Of a stretch of 58,444 nt of DNA, positions 30,120 through 41,072 are shown piece by piece. Where the stretch lies: positions 1-58,444 of the forward strand of contig CANFJF010000014.1 in NCBI GenBank assembly GCA_947447355.1, given 5' to 3'. The position numbers and the translations under genes were made by a program. This stretch comes from Comamonadaceae bacterium. GTDB taxonomy: Bacteria > Pseudomonadota > Gammaproteobacteria > Burkholderiales > Burkholderiaceae_C. The notes under the pieces were generated by a model. It was given only the letters and a program-made list of their open reading frames with translations, did no database searches and had not been told where the DNA came from. Within the stretch, counting starts at the first letter, position 1. Each line of letters opens with the position of its first letter.

Positions 30120-31415
30120 ATGTCCGTACAAGATTTATACAGAAGCAAACGTTGTAGCGCAGCTGATGCTTTGGCGCACCTTAAAGATGGCGACTTCATC
30201 ATCGTTCCCACTGGCGTCGGCGAGCCACCAACGTTGTTGACAGAGTTGTCTGATCAACGGCGACGCTTTCACGACATCAAAATCGGGCAGATTCTGGCGG
30301 TCCGTAAATTCGGCTACTTTGACGCCGAAACGGCAGATCATGTTCGGCATGTTGCTTTTTTCTTTGGTGCTGCTTCGCGCGCTGGCGGTATGGGGGGGTG
30401 GGTTGATTTCATACCCAGCTATTTTTCGGAAATGCCGAGCTTGATCGACCGCGGTCTGATGGCGGCAGATGTGGTCATGGCCATGGCTTCGCCGATGGAC
30501 AACCACGGTTATTTCTCGCTCAGTTTGGGGACTGACTACACCATGGCGGCTATCAAGAAAGCGCGTGCGGTGGTGCTGGAAGTTAACCCGAATGTTCCTT
30601 ATGCAATGGGCAATTGCCACGTGCACATCTCTCAAGTGACTGCCTTGGTTGAGAGCAATGACGCGGTCATGGAAGTTGGGTTGCCAAAGATCGGTCCGGT
30701 GCAAGAAGCTATTGGTAAATATGTGGCGGACATGATTGAGGACGGCTCGACGCTACAGATTGGTTACGGCGGTATTCCAGATGCCGTGGTGATGCAGTTG
30801 ACCGCCAAGCACGACCTGGGTATCCACACTGAAATGATCGGCGATGGCATCCTGACCTTGATTGAAAGCGGTGCGGTGACCAACCGCAAAAAGAACTATC
30901 AACCGGGTAAAACGATTGCCACTTTTGCGCTCGGCTCGCAAAAACTTTACCGTTACATGGACCGCAATCCGGGCCTCGAAATGCACCCGGTTGACTTCAC
31001 CAACGACCCTTATCTCGCCGCACAAAACGACAATCTGGTCACTATCAACGCCTCACTGCAAATTGATTTACTCGGCCAGTGTGGTTCCGAAAGTCTGGCG
31101 CATTTGCCTTATTCCGGCACCGGTGGTCAATCTGATTTCGTCCGCGCCGCCAACCGGTCAAGGGGGGGGAAGTCCTTCATCGTCTTGCCGTCGACTGCTA
31201 AAAACGACACTATCAGCCGCATCGTGCCAGCACTGTCGCCCGGCACGCATATGAGCACCAGCAAGAACGATATCAACTATGTCGTGTCAGAGTTTGGTGT
31301 GGCTCAGCTGCGTGGCAAGTCGGCAAAACAACGCGCTGGCGAGTTGATTGCCATTGCCCACCCAGACTTCCGGGCTGAGCTTTTGAGACAGGCCGAGCGC
31401 ATGAATTTGATGTGA
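30120..31415 (+). CDS. Acetyl-CoA hydrolase/transferase family CoA-transferase
   Basis: A 431-residue family I-type CoA-transferase of the Cat1/4-hydroxybutyrate CoA-transferase group. The catalytic glutamate is expected in LGIHTEMIGDG (about residue 240), and the oxyanion loop in YSGTGGQSDFVRAA. The N-terminal domain runs from MSVQDLYRSK to about 180. It would move CoA between acetyl-CoA and short carboxylates, or hydrolyse acyl-CoA. It could activate an acid released by the neighbouring catabolic operon, but the strand and 450-nt gap make this only a possibility. Two G tracts (7 G at 30392-30398, 8 G at 31162-31169) lie inside the frame. Confidence 0.88.
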   Translation: MSVQDLYRSKRCSAADALAHLKDGDFIIVPTGVGEPPTLLTELSDQRRRFHDIKIGQILAVRKFGYFDAETADHVRHVAFFFGAASRAGGMGGWVDFIPSYFSEMPSLIDRGLMAADVVMAMASPMDNHGYFSLSLGTDYTMAAIKKARAVVLEVNPNVPYAMGNCHVHISQVTALVESNDAVMEVGLPKIGPVQEAIGKYVADMIEDGSTLQIGYGGIPDAVVMQLTAKHDLGIHTEMIGDGILTLIESGAVTNRKKNYQPGKTIATFALGSQKLYRYMDRNPGLEMHPVDFTNDPYLAAQNDNLVTINASLQIDLLGQCGSESLAHLPYSGTGGQSDFVRAANRSRGGKSFIVLPSTAKNDTISRIVPALSPGTHMSTSKNDINYVVSEFGVAQLRGKSAKQRAGELIAIAHPDFRAELLRQAERMNLM

Positions 31416-31420
31416 TGGCT

Positions 31421-34084
31421 TCAGGTTTTCAAGGCCTCAAGCAGCTCAGTCTCGATCGCAATTTGCGCCCTGTTTTGCTGTAATTCAGGACCTTCAATCA
31501 AGAAGGTGTCTTCAACGCGTTCGCCCAGTGTGGTGACTTTGGCGAGTTGCAGGTTGATGCGGTGGCGAGCCAGCACGCGGGCGATGGAGTAGAGCAGCCC
31601 AACCCTGTCGCTGGCGGAGACGCTGAGCAACCAGCGTTGGCCTTTTTCATCAGGTCGCAGATCGACACGCGGTGCAATCGGGAAGCTTTTGACACGCCTA
31701 GAAACCCGACCTTTACCCGCTGGCAGCAGCGGGCCGACAACGGCAATCGCACGCACCAGTTCGGCCTCAACCATGGCCACCAGCTCGCGGTAGTGCTCCG
31801 TCAAAATCGGGCTGATGACCTGAAATGTATCGAGTGCATAGCCGTTGTTCGCCGTGTGAATTTTGGCGTCCAGAATGCTCAGGCCTGCTTCTTCGAAATA
31901 GCCACAAATACGGGCAAATAAATCGGGGGCATCGGGGGTGTAGACCAACACTTGCATGCCTTCACCGGCAGACGAACGCCGAGCCCTGACCACCGACTTA
32001 CCAGCGCCGACATGGCGTGACAGTTGCCTCGCATGCCAGGCAATATCGGCAGCCTCGTGGCGCATGAAGTAGCTCACGTCCAACGTCGCCCAAAGCAATT
32101 TGTGCGACTCAAAAGGCTCGGCATGCAGAGCCAACAGCGTCAAGGCTTCGCGCTTGCGCGATTCGACTTCAGCGCGCGGGTCTGGCGCGCCACCACCAAG
32201 AACGCGCAAGGTGTAGCGGTAAAGATCTTCTAAGAGTTTGCCTTTCCAAGCGTTCCAGACTTTGGGGCTGGTGCCTCGAATGTCCGCCACAGTCAGCAGA
32301 TACAGAGCGGTGAGATAACGCTCGTTGCCCACGCGCTTGGCAAAAGCTTCGATCACTTCCGGGTTGCTCAGGTCTTCTTTTTGGGCGATGCGGCTCATAC
32401 CCAGATGCTCGCGCACCAGAAACTCGATGAGTTGAGCGTCTTTCGTGGCGATGCCGTGTTGACGACAAAACGTGCGAACGTCTTTGCAGCCAAGCTCAGA
32501 GTGGTCGCCGCCTCGGCCTTTTGCGATGTCATGAAACAGCGCGCCCACGTACAGAATCCAAGGCCGGTCCCAACCCGCGGCCAATTGAGAGCACATTGGG
32601 TATTCATGCGAATGCTCAGCCATGAAAAAGCGCCGCACATTGCGCAGCACCATCAAGATGTGCTGGTCGACCGTGTAGACATGGAAAAGGTCATGCTGCA
32701 TTTGACCGACGATTTTCCGGAAAACCCACAGGTAGCGGCCCAGTACCGAGGTCTGGTTCATCAGACGCATGGCGTGTGTGATGCCTTGGTTTTGCTGCAG
32801 TATCTGCAGGAACATCTGGCGGTTAACGGGATCACTTCGGAACTTCGTGTCCATCACCCCTCGGGCGTTGTACAAGGCCCGCAACGTTCGGGCTGACAGA
32901 CCATTGACGCCAGGCGTGGTCTGAAAAATCAAAAAAGTTTCAAGAATAGCGTGCGGTTCGCGTACGTACAAGTCATCGCTGGCAACTTCAATTCGACCGG
33001 CTTTTTCAAAAAAATGATCGTTGAGCGGCCGCAGGGGTTGGGTGTTGGGGTTCAGCCGTTCTTCAATGTTAAGCAGCAAAATCTGGTTTAACTGGGTCAC
33101 AGCCTTGGCCGCCCAGTAGTAGCGGCGCATCAGGGATTCGCTGGCGCGTCGTGGCAGTCTGGAACCGTCAGGTGCTTGGCTCATATAGCCAAATGACTCC
33201 GCAACCACCGTTTGCAAATCGAAGACCAGTCGGTCCTCACGCCGGCCGGCCAATACATGCAGTCGCGCTCGAATCAAACTCAGCAAAGACTCATTGCTTT
33301 TTATTTGCCGAACTTCGAAAGCGGTCGCCAAACCATTGCGCGCTAGCTCATCCCATGACCTGCCCAAGCCTGCCGCACGTGCCACCCACAGAACCACTTG
33401 CAGGTCGCGCAGGCCACCGGGTGATTCCTTGCAATTCGGTTCGAGTGCGTAGGGAGTGTCTTCGAACTTGTTGTGGCGCTGGCGCAATTCAAGTGTCTTG
33501 GCGACAAAAAATGCTTTCGGGTTGAGCGCCGCATCCAGTTGCGCGCGCAAGACAGTGAAGTGGTCTTTTGAACCTGCCAACCATCGGGCTTCCAGCAGTG
33601 AGGTTTGTACCGTCACATCCTTGGCAGATTCTTCAATGCATTCAGCCAGTGTGCGAACACTGGAACCTATTTCCAGGCCACTGTCCCAGCAGCTGCCGAT
33701 GAAGTTTTCAATTCGCGCTTTCAGGTTGTCACCAACTGCTGGCGAATCACCGGCTAGGTTGATGTCAGTCTGAGTGGTGTCTGGCAGCAGCAGCAACACA
33801 TCGACATCGGAGTTTGGAAAGAGTTGGCCTCGGCCATAACCCCCCACGGCGACCAGCGTGCAGTTCGCAGGAAAATCGGCGCGTTGCCAAAGTTTCTGGA
33901 GTGTTGTGTCTGCGTGTCGGGCGAGCTTTTGCAGCAAACTGCGGATACCACGGCTGGACGGTCCGCTTTGTGCCAACGAAGACAGCAAGGCGGTTTTACC
34001 TGAACGGTAATCCACCCGGATTTGCACCAGTTCGCCAGGGTCGTCCGCTACAGGGTTTAAAGCAAAAGGACTCGGCATGTTCAT
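31421..34084 (-). CDS. glnD: Protein-PII uridylyltransferase/uridylyl-removing enzyme GlnD
   Basis: An 887-residue bifunctional nitrogen sensor. The nucleotidyltransferase motif [18 protein letters not shown] lies at residues 78-95 with catalytic Asp93 and Asp95. A central HD hydrolase domain contains [18 protein letters not shown]. Two C-terminal ACT domains (about 690-770 and 800-880) sense glutamine. It uridylylates PII proteins when nitrogen is limiting. It starts 30 nt after the map stop on the same strand, an order usual in proteobacteria. It converges with the CoA-transferase gene across only 5 nt. Confidence 0.96.
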   Translation of the reverse strand: MNMPSPFALNPVADDPGELVQIRVDYRSGKTALLSSLAQSGPSSRGIRSLLQKLARHADTTLQKLWQRADFPANCTLVAVGGYGRGQLFPNSDVDVLLLLPDTTQTDINLAGDSPAVGDNLKARIENFIGSCWDSGLEIGSSVRTLAECIEESAKDVTVQTSLLEARWLAGSKDHFTVLRAQLDAALNPKAFFVAKTLELRQRHNKFEDTPYALEPNCKESPGGLRDLQVVLWVARAAGLGRSWDELARNGLATAFEVRQIKSNESLLSLIRARLHVLAGRREDRLVFDLQTVVAESFGYMSQAPDGSRLPRRASESLMRRYYWAAKAVTQLNQILLLNIEERLNPNTQPLRPLNDHFFEKAGRIEVASDDLYVREPHAILETFLIFQTTPGVNGLSARTLRALYNARGVMDTKFRSDPVNRQMFLQILQQNQGITHAMRLMNQTSVLGRYLWVFRKIVGQMQHDLFHVYTVDQHILMVLRNVRRFFMAEHSHEYPMCSQLAAGWDRPWILYVGALFHDIAKGRGGDHSELGCKDVRTFCRQHGIATKDAQLIEFLVREHLGMSRIAQKEDLSNPEVIEAFAKRVGNERYLTALYLLTVADIRGTSPKVWNAWKGKLLEDLYRYTLRVLGGGAPDPRAEVESRKREALTLLALHAEPFESHKLLWATLDVSYFMRHEAADIAWHARQLSRHVGAGKSVVRARRSSAGEGMQVLVYTPDAPDLFARICGYFEEAGLSILDAKIHTANNGYALDTFQVISPILTEHYRELVAMVEAELVRAIAVVGPLLPAGKGRVSRRVKSFPIAPRVDLRPDEKGQRWLLSVSASDRVGLLYSIARVLARHRINLQLAKVTTLGERVEDTFLIEGPELQQNRAQIAIETELLEALKT

Positions 34085-34114
34085 CCGGAGACTGGAACTG
34101 AGGATGCCTGACGC

Positions 34115-34969
34115 TCAGGCGCTGACGGGTATGCCTGCAACCGTGGCTTCGGCCGCATGGTAGGCGGAAACAAACTCAGGTGTTGCCGGGGTGCCTGCCG
34201 ACAGGGTCAGTACCTCGTAGCCTGTCTCCGTCACCAAAATGGTGTGCTCCCACTGCGCGGAGAGCGAGTGGTCACGTGTCACGATACTCCAGCCGTCTTT
34301 TTCAGGGCCGTCTTTGATGTCTCGCTTGCCGATGTTGATCATCGGCTCGATGGTGAAAGTCATACCGGGCTTGAGGACATCGAGCGTTCCGGGCCGGCCG
34401 TAATGCAACACTTGCGGATCTTCATGAAAGCGCTGACCTATGCCATGACCGCAGAATTCACGAACGATCGAAAAGCCCTGTTTTTCAGCGAAAGTCTGGA
34501 TGGCGTGGCCGATATCACCCAGGCGAATGCCGGGCTTGACGCGCATGATGCCTTGCCACATGGCGTCGTAGGTGATCTGGCACAGTCGCTTGGCCGCAAT
34601 GGAGGTTTCACCGACGAGGAACATGCGGCTCGAATCACCGTGCCAAGTGTCCTTGATCACGGTCACATCGATATTGACAATGTCGCCTTTTTTCAGAGGC
34701 TTGTCGTTCGGGATGCCATGGCAAACCTGATGATTCACCGAGGTGCAAAGGGACTTCGGATAAGCACCGTAACCGGGCGGCTGATAACCCAGCGTGGCCG
34801 GTATGGTGTGTTGCACCTCCGTCATGTAAACGTGGGCCAAACGATCAATTTCGTTGGTTGTGATGCCGGGTTTGACGAAGGGCGTCAGGTAGTCCAACAA
34901 CTCTGAAGCGAGCTTGCCAGCCACTCGCATGCCTTCGATTCCGGCGGCGTCTTTGTACGTAATACTCAT
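34115..34969 (-). CDS. map: Methionine aminopeptidase, type I
   Basis: A 284-residue type I enzyme that removes initiator methionine. The start is ATG 34969 (MSITYKDAAGIEGMR); the open frame continues upstream to 35329, but that stretch covers the purL promoter and start and is not conserved. The five metal ligands are in NIDVTVIKDTWHGDSSRMF (two Asp), GHGIGQRFHEDP (His), FTIEPMINIG (Glu) and QWEHTILVTETG (Glu). CHGIPNDKPLKKGD holds the substrate-site His. It forms a unit with glnD and is divergent from purL. The C-terminus is about 15-20 residues longer than in E. coli. Confidence 0.95.
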   Translation of the reverse strand: MSITYKDAAGIEGMRVAGKLASELLDYLTPFVKPGITTNEIDRLAHVYMTEVQHTIPATLGYQPPGYGAYPKSLCTSVNHQVCHGIPNDKPLKKGDIVNIDVTVIKDTWHGDSSRMFLVGETSIAAKRLCQITYDAMWQGIMRVKPGIRLGDIGHAIQTFAEKQGFSIVREFCGHGIGQRFHEDPQVLHYGRPGTLDVLKPGMTFTIEPMINIGKRDIKDGPEKDGWSIVTRDHSLSAQWEHTILVTETGYEVLTLSAGTPATPEFVSAYHAAEATVAGIPVSA

Positions 34970-35045
34970 ACTCTTGATTATCCCACCAGCTTTGAGACCG
35001 TGTCCGGCCAGGGCTTCAACAGAGCTCATCGAGGCCTGCTGAGCA

Positions 35046-35062
35046 CTGATAAAATGCGCGGT
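35046..35062 (+). promoter_or_regulatory. Candidate extended -10 promoter of purL
   Basis: CTGATAAAATGCG contains TAAAAT at 35050-35055 preceded by TG, an extended -10 element. A transcript would begin near 35062, about 95 nt before the purL GTG. No good -35 hexamer is present. Confidence 0.35.
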
Positions 35063-35156
35063 TATCGCCAACCTTGCGGCGTATTTGGCCTTCATTGGCC
35101 GCCCAACCCCGGACCAGGCTCCAGCCGACCCCGACAACCACAAGGCCGCTGCCACC

Positions 35157-38100
35157 GTGACCCTGCATCTGACGACTTTCGAGGGCGAATCCCGCGGGAT
35201 CAATGCCCTGAGCGACTTCCGCGCCCAGCAACTCCTTCCCCGCCTGCAAGCCATCCACGACAAGATCACCGGCATCAGCGCCCGGTTTGTGCACTTGGTG
35301 GCCACCGATGCACCGCCCACCGAAGCCATGAAAATCCAGCTTGAAGCGTTGCTCAGCTACGGTGAGCCTTGCGGCTCTTGGCCAGCCAACACGCCGGGGG
35401 CGTCGTTTTTCATTGTCACGCCACGCTTTGGCACGGTCTCACCTTGGGCTTCCAAGGCCACCGACATCGCCCACAGTTGCGGCTTGGCGGTCAAGCGCAT
35501 TGAACGCTTCACCGAATACTGCGTTTCGATCAAGTCCGGGCTGCTGGGTAAAACCTATTTGAGCGTGTCGCACCGCGAAGCCATCATTGCCTTGCTGCAT
35601 GACCGCATGACCGAAAGCGTCATGACCGACCGGGCGCAAGCCGCTTCACTGTTTGCTGAACTGCAAGCCGCACCGTTGCAATCGATTGACGTGCTCGGTG
35701 GCGGCAAGGCCGCGCTGGAGGCCGCCAACATCGAATTTGGCCTGGCCTTGGCGGGTGACGAAATCGAGTATTTGGTGCAGGCTTTCACGCAGCTTCAGCG
35801 GAATCCGACCGACGTCGAGTTGATGATGTTTGCGCAGGCCAACAGCGAGCATTGCCGCCACAAGATTTTCAACGCTGAGTTCACGATTGATGGCGTGTCG
35901 CAAGACAAGAGCCTGTTCGGCATGATCCGCAACACCGAGCAGCTGAACCCACAGCACACGGTGGTGGCTTACTCTGACAACGCATCGGTGATGGAGGGCG
36001 GCAAGGTTCAGCGTTTTTATGCGCAAGCTACCGCCTCCAAAGCAGCGACAGCTTCAACCCTGCAGCCCTACAGCGCTCATGAGGAAGTCATGACGCATGT
36101 GCTGATGAAAGTCGAAACGCACAACCACCCCACTGCGATTTCACCATTCCCTGGCGCCTCGACGGGTGCGGGCGGCGAAATCCGTGATGAAGGCGCTACC
36201 GGCCGTGGCTCCAAGCCCAAAGCCGGTCTGACGGGCTTCACAGTGTCGCGGCTGTTCGACACTTCGTTCGGCAAGCCGGACCACATCGCCAGCGCCTTGC
36301 AAATCATGACCGAAGGCCCTCTGGGGGGTGCGGCTTTCAACAACGAATTTGGCCGACCCAACCTGGCCGGTTACTTCCGCGAATACGAGCAAACTGTCAA
36401 CGGTCAGCGCTGGGGTTACCACAAGCCGATCATGATTGCCGGCGGCCTCGGGACGATTGACGCAGGCCTGACCAAGAAAATTTTGTTCCCTGCCGGCACG
36501 CTGCTGATTCAGCTCGGCGGCCCCGGTATGCGCATCGGCATGGGCGGCAGCGCGGCCAGCTCTATGGCCACTGGAACTAACGCTGCAGCACTGGATTTTG
36601 ATTCTGTGCAACGCGGCAACCCTGAGATTGAACGGCGCGCGCAAGAAGTCATCAACCAGTGCGCGCAACTCGGCATTGCCAATCCGATTTTGGCGATTCA
36701 TGACGTCGGTGCGGGCGGTTTGTCGAACGCCTTTCCGGAACTCGTCAACGACGCCGGTCGCGGTGCACGCTTTGACCTGCGCGCCGTGCCGCTGGAAGAA
36801 AGCGGCTTGAGCCCGAAAGAGATCTGGAGCAACGAAAGCCAGGAGCGCTACGTGATGGCGATTGCGCCAGAGTCGCTGCCGCAATTTCAAGCCTTCTGCG
36901 AACGCGAACGTTGCCCGTTCTCGGTGGTCGGTGTGGCGACTGAAGAAAAAGACCTCGTCTTATTTGACAATGAAGCGACAAGCGTGGGGGCCACATCGCC
37001 AGTCCAGATGCCGATGAATGTGCTGCTTGGCAAACCGCCGAAGATGCACCGCGATGTGCAGAGTCTTCCAATAGCCGTGACACCGCTGGACTTGACCGGC
37101 GTCGATCTGCAGAAAAGCGTGATCGATGTGCTGAGCCACCCGACCGTGGCTTCCAAACGCTTTCTCATCACCATTGGCGACCGGACGGTGGGCGGACTCA
37201 CGCACCGTGACCAAATGGTCGGCCCGTGGCAGGTGCCGGTGGCCGACTGCGCCGTGACCTTGGCCGATTACCAAGGCTTTGCCGGTGAGGCCATGAGCAT
37301 GGGCGAGCGCACGCCGTTGGCCACCACCGACGCCGCCGCCTCGGGTCGCATGGCCGTGGCTGAAGCCATCACCAACTTGTTGGCCGCCCCAATCGAGTTG
37401 CCTCGCGTCAAGCTGTCGGCGAATTGGATGGCCGCTTGCGGTGAACCCGGTCAAGACGCTGCCCTGTTTGAGACCGTCAAAGCCGTCGGCATGGAACTCT
37501 GCCCAGCACTCGGCGTGTCGATTCCAGTCGGCAAAGATTCACTGTCGATGCGCACGGTCTGGGACGACAAAAAAGTCACCTCACCGGTCTCGCTCATCGT
37601 CACCGCTTTTGCCACGCTGGCCGATGTGCGTGGCACGCTGTCCCCGCAGCTGAGCACCGAAGAAGCCGACACCACGCTGATTCTGATTGACCTTGGCAAG
37701 GGCCAAAGCCGCATGGGTGCATCGATCCTGGCGCAAACGCTGGAGCGAGGCGAGGGCGCGGTGCCCGACCTCGACGATGCGCAAGACTTGGTCAAGCTTG
37801 TCAACGCCATCAATGCCTTGCGCGCGCAAGGCGAGATCTTGGCGTACCACGACCGCAGCGACGGCGGTCTGTTGGCGGCCGTCTGCGAAATGGCTTTTGC
37901 CGGACAAGTCGGCGTCTCGCTGAACATCGACATGCTGCTGGTCGAAGGCGATGGCATTTCAGACAGCCGCATGGACACGGGTGACAGTAAAAACTGGGCC
38001 ACGCAGGTCAGCGCGCGCCGCGACGAACTCACGCTCAAAGCCCTCTTCAATGAAGAGCTGGGCGTGGTGATTCAGGTCCGCACTGCGGCCCGCAACGAGG

Positions 38101-39182
38101 TGATGCAGGTGCTGCGTCAGCACGGCCTGTCCAAGTTCAGCCACTTCGTTGGCAAGACCCGACCGCAACACGCTGCACTTGAAGTTGGCAAAGGTCACAT
38201 TCAAGTTTGGCGCGACACCAAAGCCGTCTTCAGCGCCAAGCTGCAAGACCTGCATCAAGTCTGGGACGCTGTCAGCTGGAAAATTTGCCAGCAGCGCGAC
38301 AACCCGGCTGGCGCCGATGCAGAGCATGCGTCTGTCGGTGACCCGCAAAACGCCGGCTTGCATGTTTATCTGCCGGCCTCATTCACGCCAACATTCAGCG
38401 CTCCAGCGTTGAATTTGTCGCGCCCGCGCGTGGCGATTCTGCGCGAGCAAGGTGTCAACTCTCACGTTGAAATGGCTTACGCCTTCACGCTCGCCGGTTT
38501 TGAAGCCTGCGACGTTCACATGACTGATTTACAAAGCGGCCGCGCCAAACTGAAAGACTTCCAAGGCGTCGTGGCTTGCGGTGGTTTCAGCTACGGTGAC
38601 ACGCTGGGCGCCGGCATCGGCTGGGCCCGTTCGATCTTGTTTAACGCGGTATTAGCGGAAGAGTTCAAAGCTTTCTTTGCACGCCCCGACACCTTCGGTC
38701 TCGGCGTTTGCAACGGCTGTCAGATGTTCGCTGAACTGGCCAGCACCATTCCCGGCGCAGACGCCTGGCCGCGATTCACCACCAACCTCAGCGAGCGCTT
38801 TGAAGCCCGCTTGGGTCAGGTCGAAGTGCTTGACTCTCCGAGCCTCTTCTTGCAAGGCATGGCCGGTGTTCGTCTACCGATTGCTGTGGCTCATGGCGAA
38901 GGCTTTGCCAACTTTTCCCGTCGAGGCAATGCTGCCCAAGCGATTGCTGCGATGCGTTTCACCGACCACCTCGGCCAAGCGACCGAAGCCTATCCTGCAA
39001 ACCCGAACGGCAGCCCCGGCGGACTCACGGCCGTGACCACGGCAGACGGTCGCTTCACCGCGATGATGCCGCACCCGGAGCGGGTTTTCCGCAATGTTCA
39101 GCTGAGCTGGACGGACGCCGACGTGAACGACTACAGCCCGTGGATGCAGATCTGGCACAACGCCCGAAAGTGGGTGGGTTGA
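35157..39182 (+). CDS. purL: Phosphoribosylformylglycinamidine synthase PurL (large single-chain type)
   Basis: A purine-biosynthesis enzyme of 1341 residues from GTG 35157. The ORF reaches to TTG 35085, but the family begins at (M)[13 protein letters not shown] synthase domains follow in the usual order: an N-terminal PurS-like domain, a linker with [16 protein letters not shown], two AIRS-type ATPase halves ([18 protein letters not shown] and [11 protein letters not shown] regions), and a C-terminal class I glutamine amidotransferase with GVCNGCQMF (nucleophile Cys) and the His/Glu of [11 protein letters not shown]. Ammonia is channelled from glutamine to FGAR. It is monocistronic, divergent from map and convergent with the gamma-glutamyltransferase gene. 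Confidence 0.97.
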   Translation: MTLHLTTFEGESRGINALSDFRAQQLLPRLQAIHDKITGISARFVHLVATDAPPTEAMKIQLEALLSYGEPCGSWPANTPGASFFIVTPRFGTVSPWASKATDIAHSCGLAVKRIERFTEYCVSIKSGLLGKTYLSVSHREAIIALLHDRMTESVMTDRAQAASLFAELQAAPLQSIDVLGGGKAALEAANIEFGLALAGDEIEYLVQAFTQLQRNPTDVELMMFAQANSEHCRHKIFNAEFTIDGVSQDKSLFGMIRNTEQLNPQHTVVAYSDNASVMEGGKVQRFYAQATASKAATASTLQPYSAHEEVMTHVLMKVETHNHPTAISPFPGASTGAGGEIRDEGATGRGSKPKAGLTGFTVSRLFDTSFGKPDHIASALQIMTEGPLGGAAFNNEFGRPNLAGYFREYEQTVNGQRWGYHKPIMIAGGLGTIDAGLTKKILFPAGTLLIQLGGPGMRIGMGGSAASSMATGTNAAALDFDSVQRGNPEIERRAQEVINQCAQLGIANPILAIHDVGAGGLSNAFPELVNDAGRGARFDLRAVPLEESGLSPKEIWSNESQERYVMAIAPESLPQFQAFCERERCPFSVVGVATEEKDLVLFDNEATSVGATSPVQMPMNVLLGKPPKMHRDVQSLPIAVTPLDLTGVDLQKSVIDVLSHPTVASKRFLITIGDRTVGGLTHRDQMVGPWQVPVADCAVTLADYQGFAGEAMSMGERTPLATTDAAASGRMAVAEAITNLLAAPIELPRVKLSANWMAACGEPGQDAALFETVKAVGMELCPALGVSIPVGKDSLSMRTVWDDKKVTSPVSLIVTAFATLADVRGTLSPQLSTEEADTTLILIDLGKGQSRMGASILAQTLERGEGAVPDLDDAQDLVKLVNAINALRAQGEILAYHDRSDGGLLAAVCEMAFAGQVGVSLNIDMLLVEGDGISDSRMDTGDSKNWATQVSARRDELTLKALFNEELGVVIQVRTAARNEVMQVLRQHGLSKFSHFVGKTRPQHAALEVGKGHIQVWRDTKAVFSAKLQDLHQVWDAVSWKICQQRDNPAGADAEHASVGDPQNAGLHVYLPASFTPTFSAPALNLSRPRVAILREQGVNSHVEMAYAFTLAGFEACDVHMTDLQSGRAKLKDFQGVVACGGFSYGDTLGAGIGWARSILFNAVLAEEFKAFFARPDTFGLGVCNGCQMFAELASTIPGADAWPRFTTNLSERFEARLGQVEVLDSPSLFLQGMAGVRLPIAVAHGEGFANFSRRGNAAQAIAAMRFTDHLGQATEAYPANPNGSPGGLTAVTTADGRFTAMMPHPERVFRNVQLSWTDADVNDYSPWMQIWHNARKWVG

Positions 39183-39203
39183 GGCGTTAACGCAACCCTA
39201 GTT

Positions 39204-39226
39204 CGGTCGGCATCACATGCCGACCG
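39204..39226. terminator. Perfect 10-bp hairpin between convergent purL and ggt
   Basis: Arms CGGTCGGCAT and ATGCCGACCG flank a CAC loop. The hairpin starts 21 nt after the purL stop and overlaps the last codons of the ggt-like gene. No T tract follows on either strand, so efficiency as an intrinsic terminator is doubtful; a bidirectional 3'-end stem is likely. Confidence 0.5.
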
Positions 39227-40817
39227 GATAGCCGTCCTTGCGGTGATCTGACGCGGCAATGTAGCCGTGTTCTACCTTCATAGCCATCTGGGCGCAGCCA
39301 AACTCTGTGTTGAAACGTGGTGCCACTTGAACCACGTGGCCGCGCGCGATCAAGCCATCAATCGCGTCTTGCGGAAAGTTCCACTCCACGGCGATGGTGA
39401 CGTTGTCGTCCATAACGCGCCAGCGCGGTGCATCGCTCGCAGCTTGCGGATTTTGTCCATGGTCTGCGACACGAGCGGCGACTTGCAAATGCCCCTGTGC
39501 CTGCATGGAACCACCCATCACGCCAAAGCTCATGAGCGGTTCACCGTCACGGGTTAAAAAGCCTGGGATGATGGTGTGGAATGGTCGTTTGCCGGGTGCG
39601 ACCTGATTCGGGTGGCCTGGTTTGAGGCTGAAGCCCCAGCCACGGTTGTGCAGTGCGATACCTGTACCAGGGACCACGACGCCCGACCCAAAACCCTTGA
39701 AGTTGGACTGAATGAACGAGACCATCATGCCGTTTTCGTCAGCGGCGGTCAGATAAACAGTTCCGCCGTTGTGAGGCGAACCAGGCCGTGCCGGTGCAGC
39801 GCGCTGCGGGTCAATCAAGCCGGCGCGCTGTTTCAAGTAAGCCGGTTTGAGCAAGTCGGCTGCAGTCACGTCTCCCATTGCGGCAGGGTCTGCCACGTAT
39901 TCGTGCAGGTCAGCAAAGGCCAGTTTCATGGCTTCGATTTGCAGATGCTGCGTCAGCGCTGAATCAAGGCCGGCGGATTTGAGGTCAAAGTGCTCGAGCA
40001 TACCCAGCGCCATGAGCGCACCAATGCCCTGACCACTGGGTCCGATTTCGTGCAATTCGACGTCACGGTAATGCACCGATATCGGGTCGACCCAGTCGGC
40101 TTGGTGCGCAGTCAGATCCGCTTCGTCGAGCAAGCCGCCGGTGTTGCGCGCGTGGTCGGCAATGGCTTTGGCCAATTCACCGTGGTAGAAATCATCGCCC
40201 TTGCTGGCGGCAATGCGTTCAAGGGTTTTGTCTTGACCTGGGCTGCGGAACAACTCGCCGGGCAACGGCGCACGGCCTTGCGGTGCGAAGGCTTCCCGGT
40301 AGCCGGGTTGCGGCAGCAACTCCTCAACCTGAGCTTGCCACTGGCGGTGAACCGTGTGCGAGACCATGAAGCCATCCCGAGCATGGCGCAGGGCGGGTTC
40401 AAATAAATCGGCAAATGGCAACTTGCCGAAGCGGTCAGACAAGGCGCGCCAAGCCGACACCGTGCCGGGCACCGTGACCGAGTCCCAGCCGCGCAAAGGC
40501 ACGGTGTCGTACTTAGAAAAGTGCTCAGGCGTCCAGCGCTGGGGTGCGCGACCAGAGGCGTTCAGCCCATGCATTCGTTTGCCGTCCCAGATGATGGCGA
40601 AGGCATCGCCGCCAATGCCGTTCATGCAGGGTTCAACCACCGTCAGCGTGATGGCCGTGGCCAAGGCGGCGTCAACCGCGTTACCCCCGCGAGCCAGCAT
40701 CAACAAGCCGGCAGCAGACGCCAACGGCTGCGAGGTGCTAACCACATTACGCGCCAACAGCGGCATGCGTTGTGAGGTGTAGGGGAATTGCCAGAAAGCG
40801 AAATCGTCTTTGGACAT
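39213..40817 (-). CDS. Gamma-glutamyltransferase family protein, cytosolic (YwrD-like)
   Basis: A 534-residue Ntn-hydrolase of the gamma-glutamyltransferase family. Autocleavage and the N-terminal nucleophile should be at Thr353 in HNGGTVYLTAADENG, aligned with the TTHYS site of E. coli Ggt. The second residue of the usual TT pair and the following His are replaced (TVY). Conserved GGNAVDAALATAITLTVVEP and FGVMGGSMQAQGH are seen. There is no signal peptide, unlike periplasmic Ggt, so it acts in the cytosol as YwrD-type enzymes do. The substrate could be glutathione, gamma-glutamyl amides or acylases' beta-lactam-like amides. A decayed Bug gene lies upstream. Confidence 0.87.
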   Translation of the reverse strand: MSKDDFAFWQFPYTSQRMPLLARNVVSTSQPLASAAGLLMLARGGNAVDAALATAITLTVVEPCMNGIGGDAFAIIWDGKRMHGLNASGRAPQRWTPEHFSKYDTVPLRGWDSVTVPGTVSAWRALSDRFGKLPFADLFEPALRHARDGFMVSHTVHRQWQAQVEELLPQPGYREAFAPQGRAPLPGELFRSPGQDKTLERIAASKGDDFYHGELAKAIADHARNTGGLLDEADLTAHQADWVDPISVHYRDVELHEIGPSGQGIGALMALGMLEHFDLKSAGLDSALTQHLQIEAMKLAFADLHEYVADPAAMGDVTAADLLKPAYLKQRAGLIDPQRAAPARPGSPHNGGTVYLTAADENGMMVSFIQSNFKGFGSGVVVPGTGIALHNRGWGFSLKPGHPNQVAPGKRPFHTIIPGFLTRDGEPLMSFGVMGGSMQAQGHLQVAARVADHGQNPQAASDAPRWRVMDDNVTIAVEWNFPQDAIDGLIARGHVVQVAPRFNTEFGCAQMAMKVEHGYIAASDHRKDGYPVGM

Positions 40818-40852
40818 TCTGAAGATCTTGTTTGAAGTCGGGATGAGCAGTC

Positions 40853-41049
40853 TAGCTTGCCCTTCATGTCGAAAGAACTCAGCGCAGCCTGAATGACTTC
40901 GGCCAGCTGGGCCAGCACAGGAGCAGGCGTGCCCTTGAACGCCGAAACACCCGACAAGTTAGTGGCTTCAAAGCCTGTGAAACCACTTTTTCCGACCCTC
41001 GGTACGTGACGACAATGCCACCCACACCGGGTTTGTGTTCAACGATGAA
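40853..41049 (-). pseudogene. Degenerate Bug/TctC binding-protein gene
   Basis: Two Bug-family blocks survive in different minus-strand frames. Near 41049-40995, FIVEHKPGVGGIVVTY matches the family's VIVENKPGAGG block. Near 40972-40853, FEATNLSGVSAFKGTPAPVL followed by AQLAEVIQAAL matches the C-terminal APKGTPAPVLAKL segment. In a whole gene these lie about 190 residues apart; here they are about 25 codons apart and frameshifted, so an internal deletion has occurred. It lies just upstream of the gamma-glutamyltransferase gene and may once have bound that enzyme's substrate. Confidence 0.6.
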
Positions 41050-41072
41050 TGTCGATGTGAACTTTCACGCGA

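Noticed and set aside
34970..35329. N-terminal extension of the methionine aminopeptidase ORF
   Set aside because: The extension covers the purL promoter and start, is not like any MetAP N-terminus, and conservation begins at ATG 34969.
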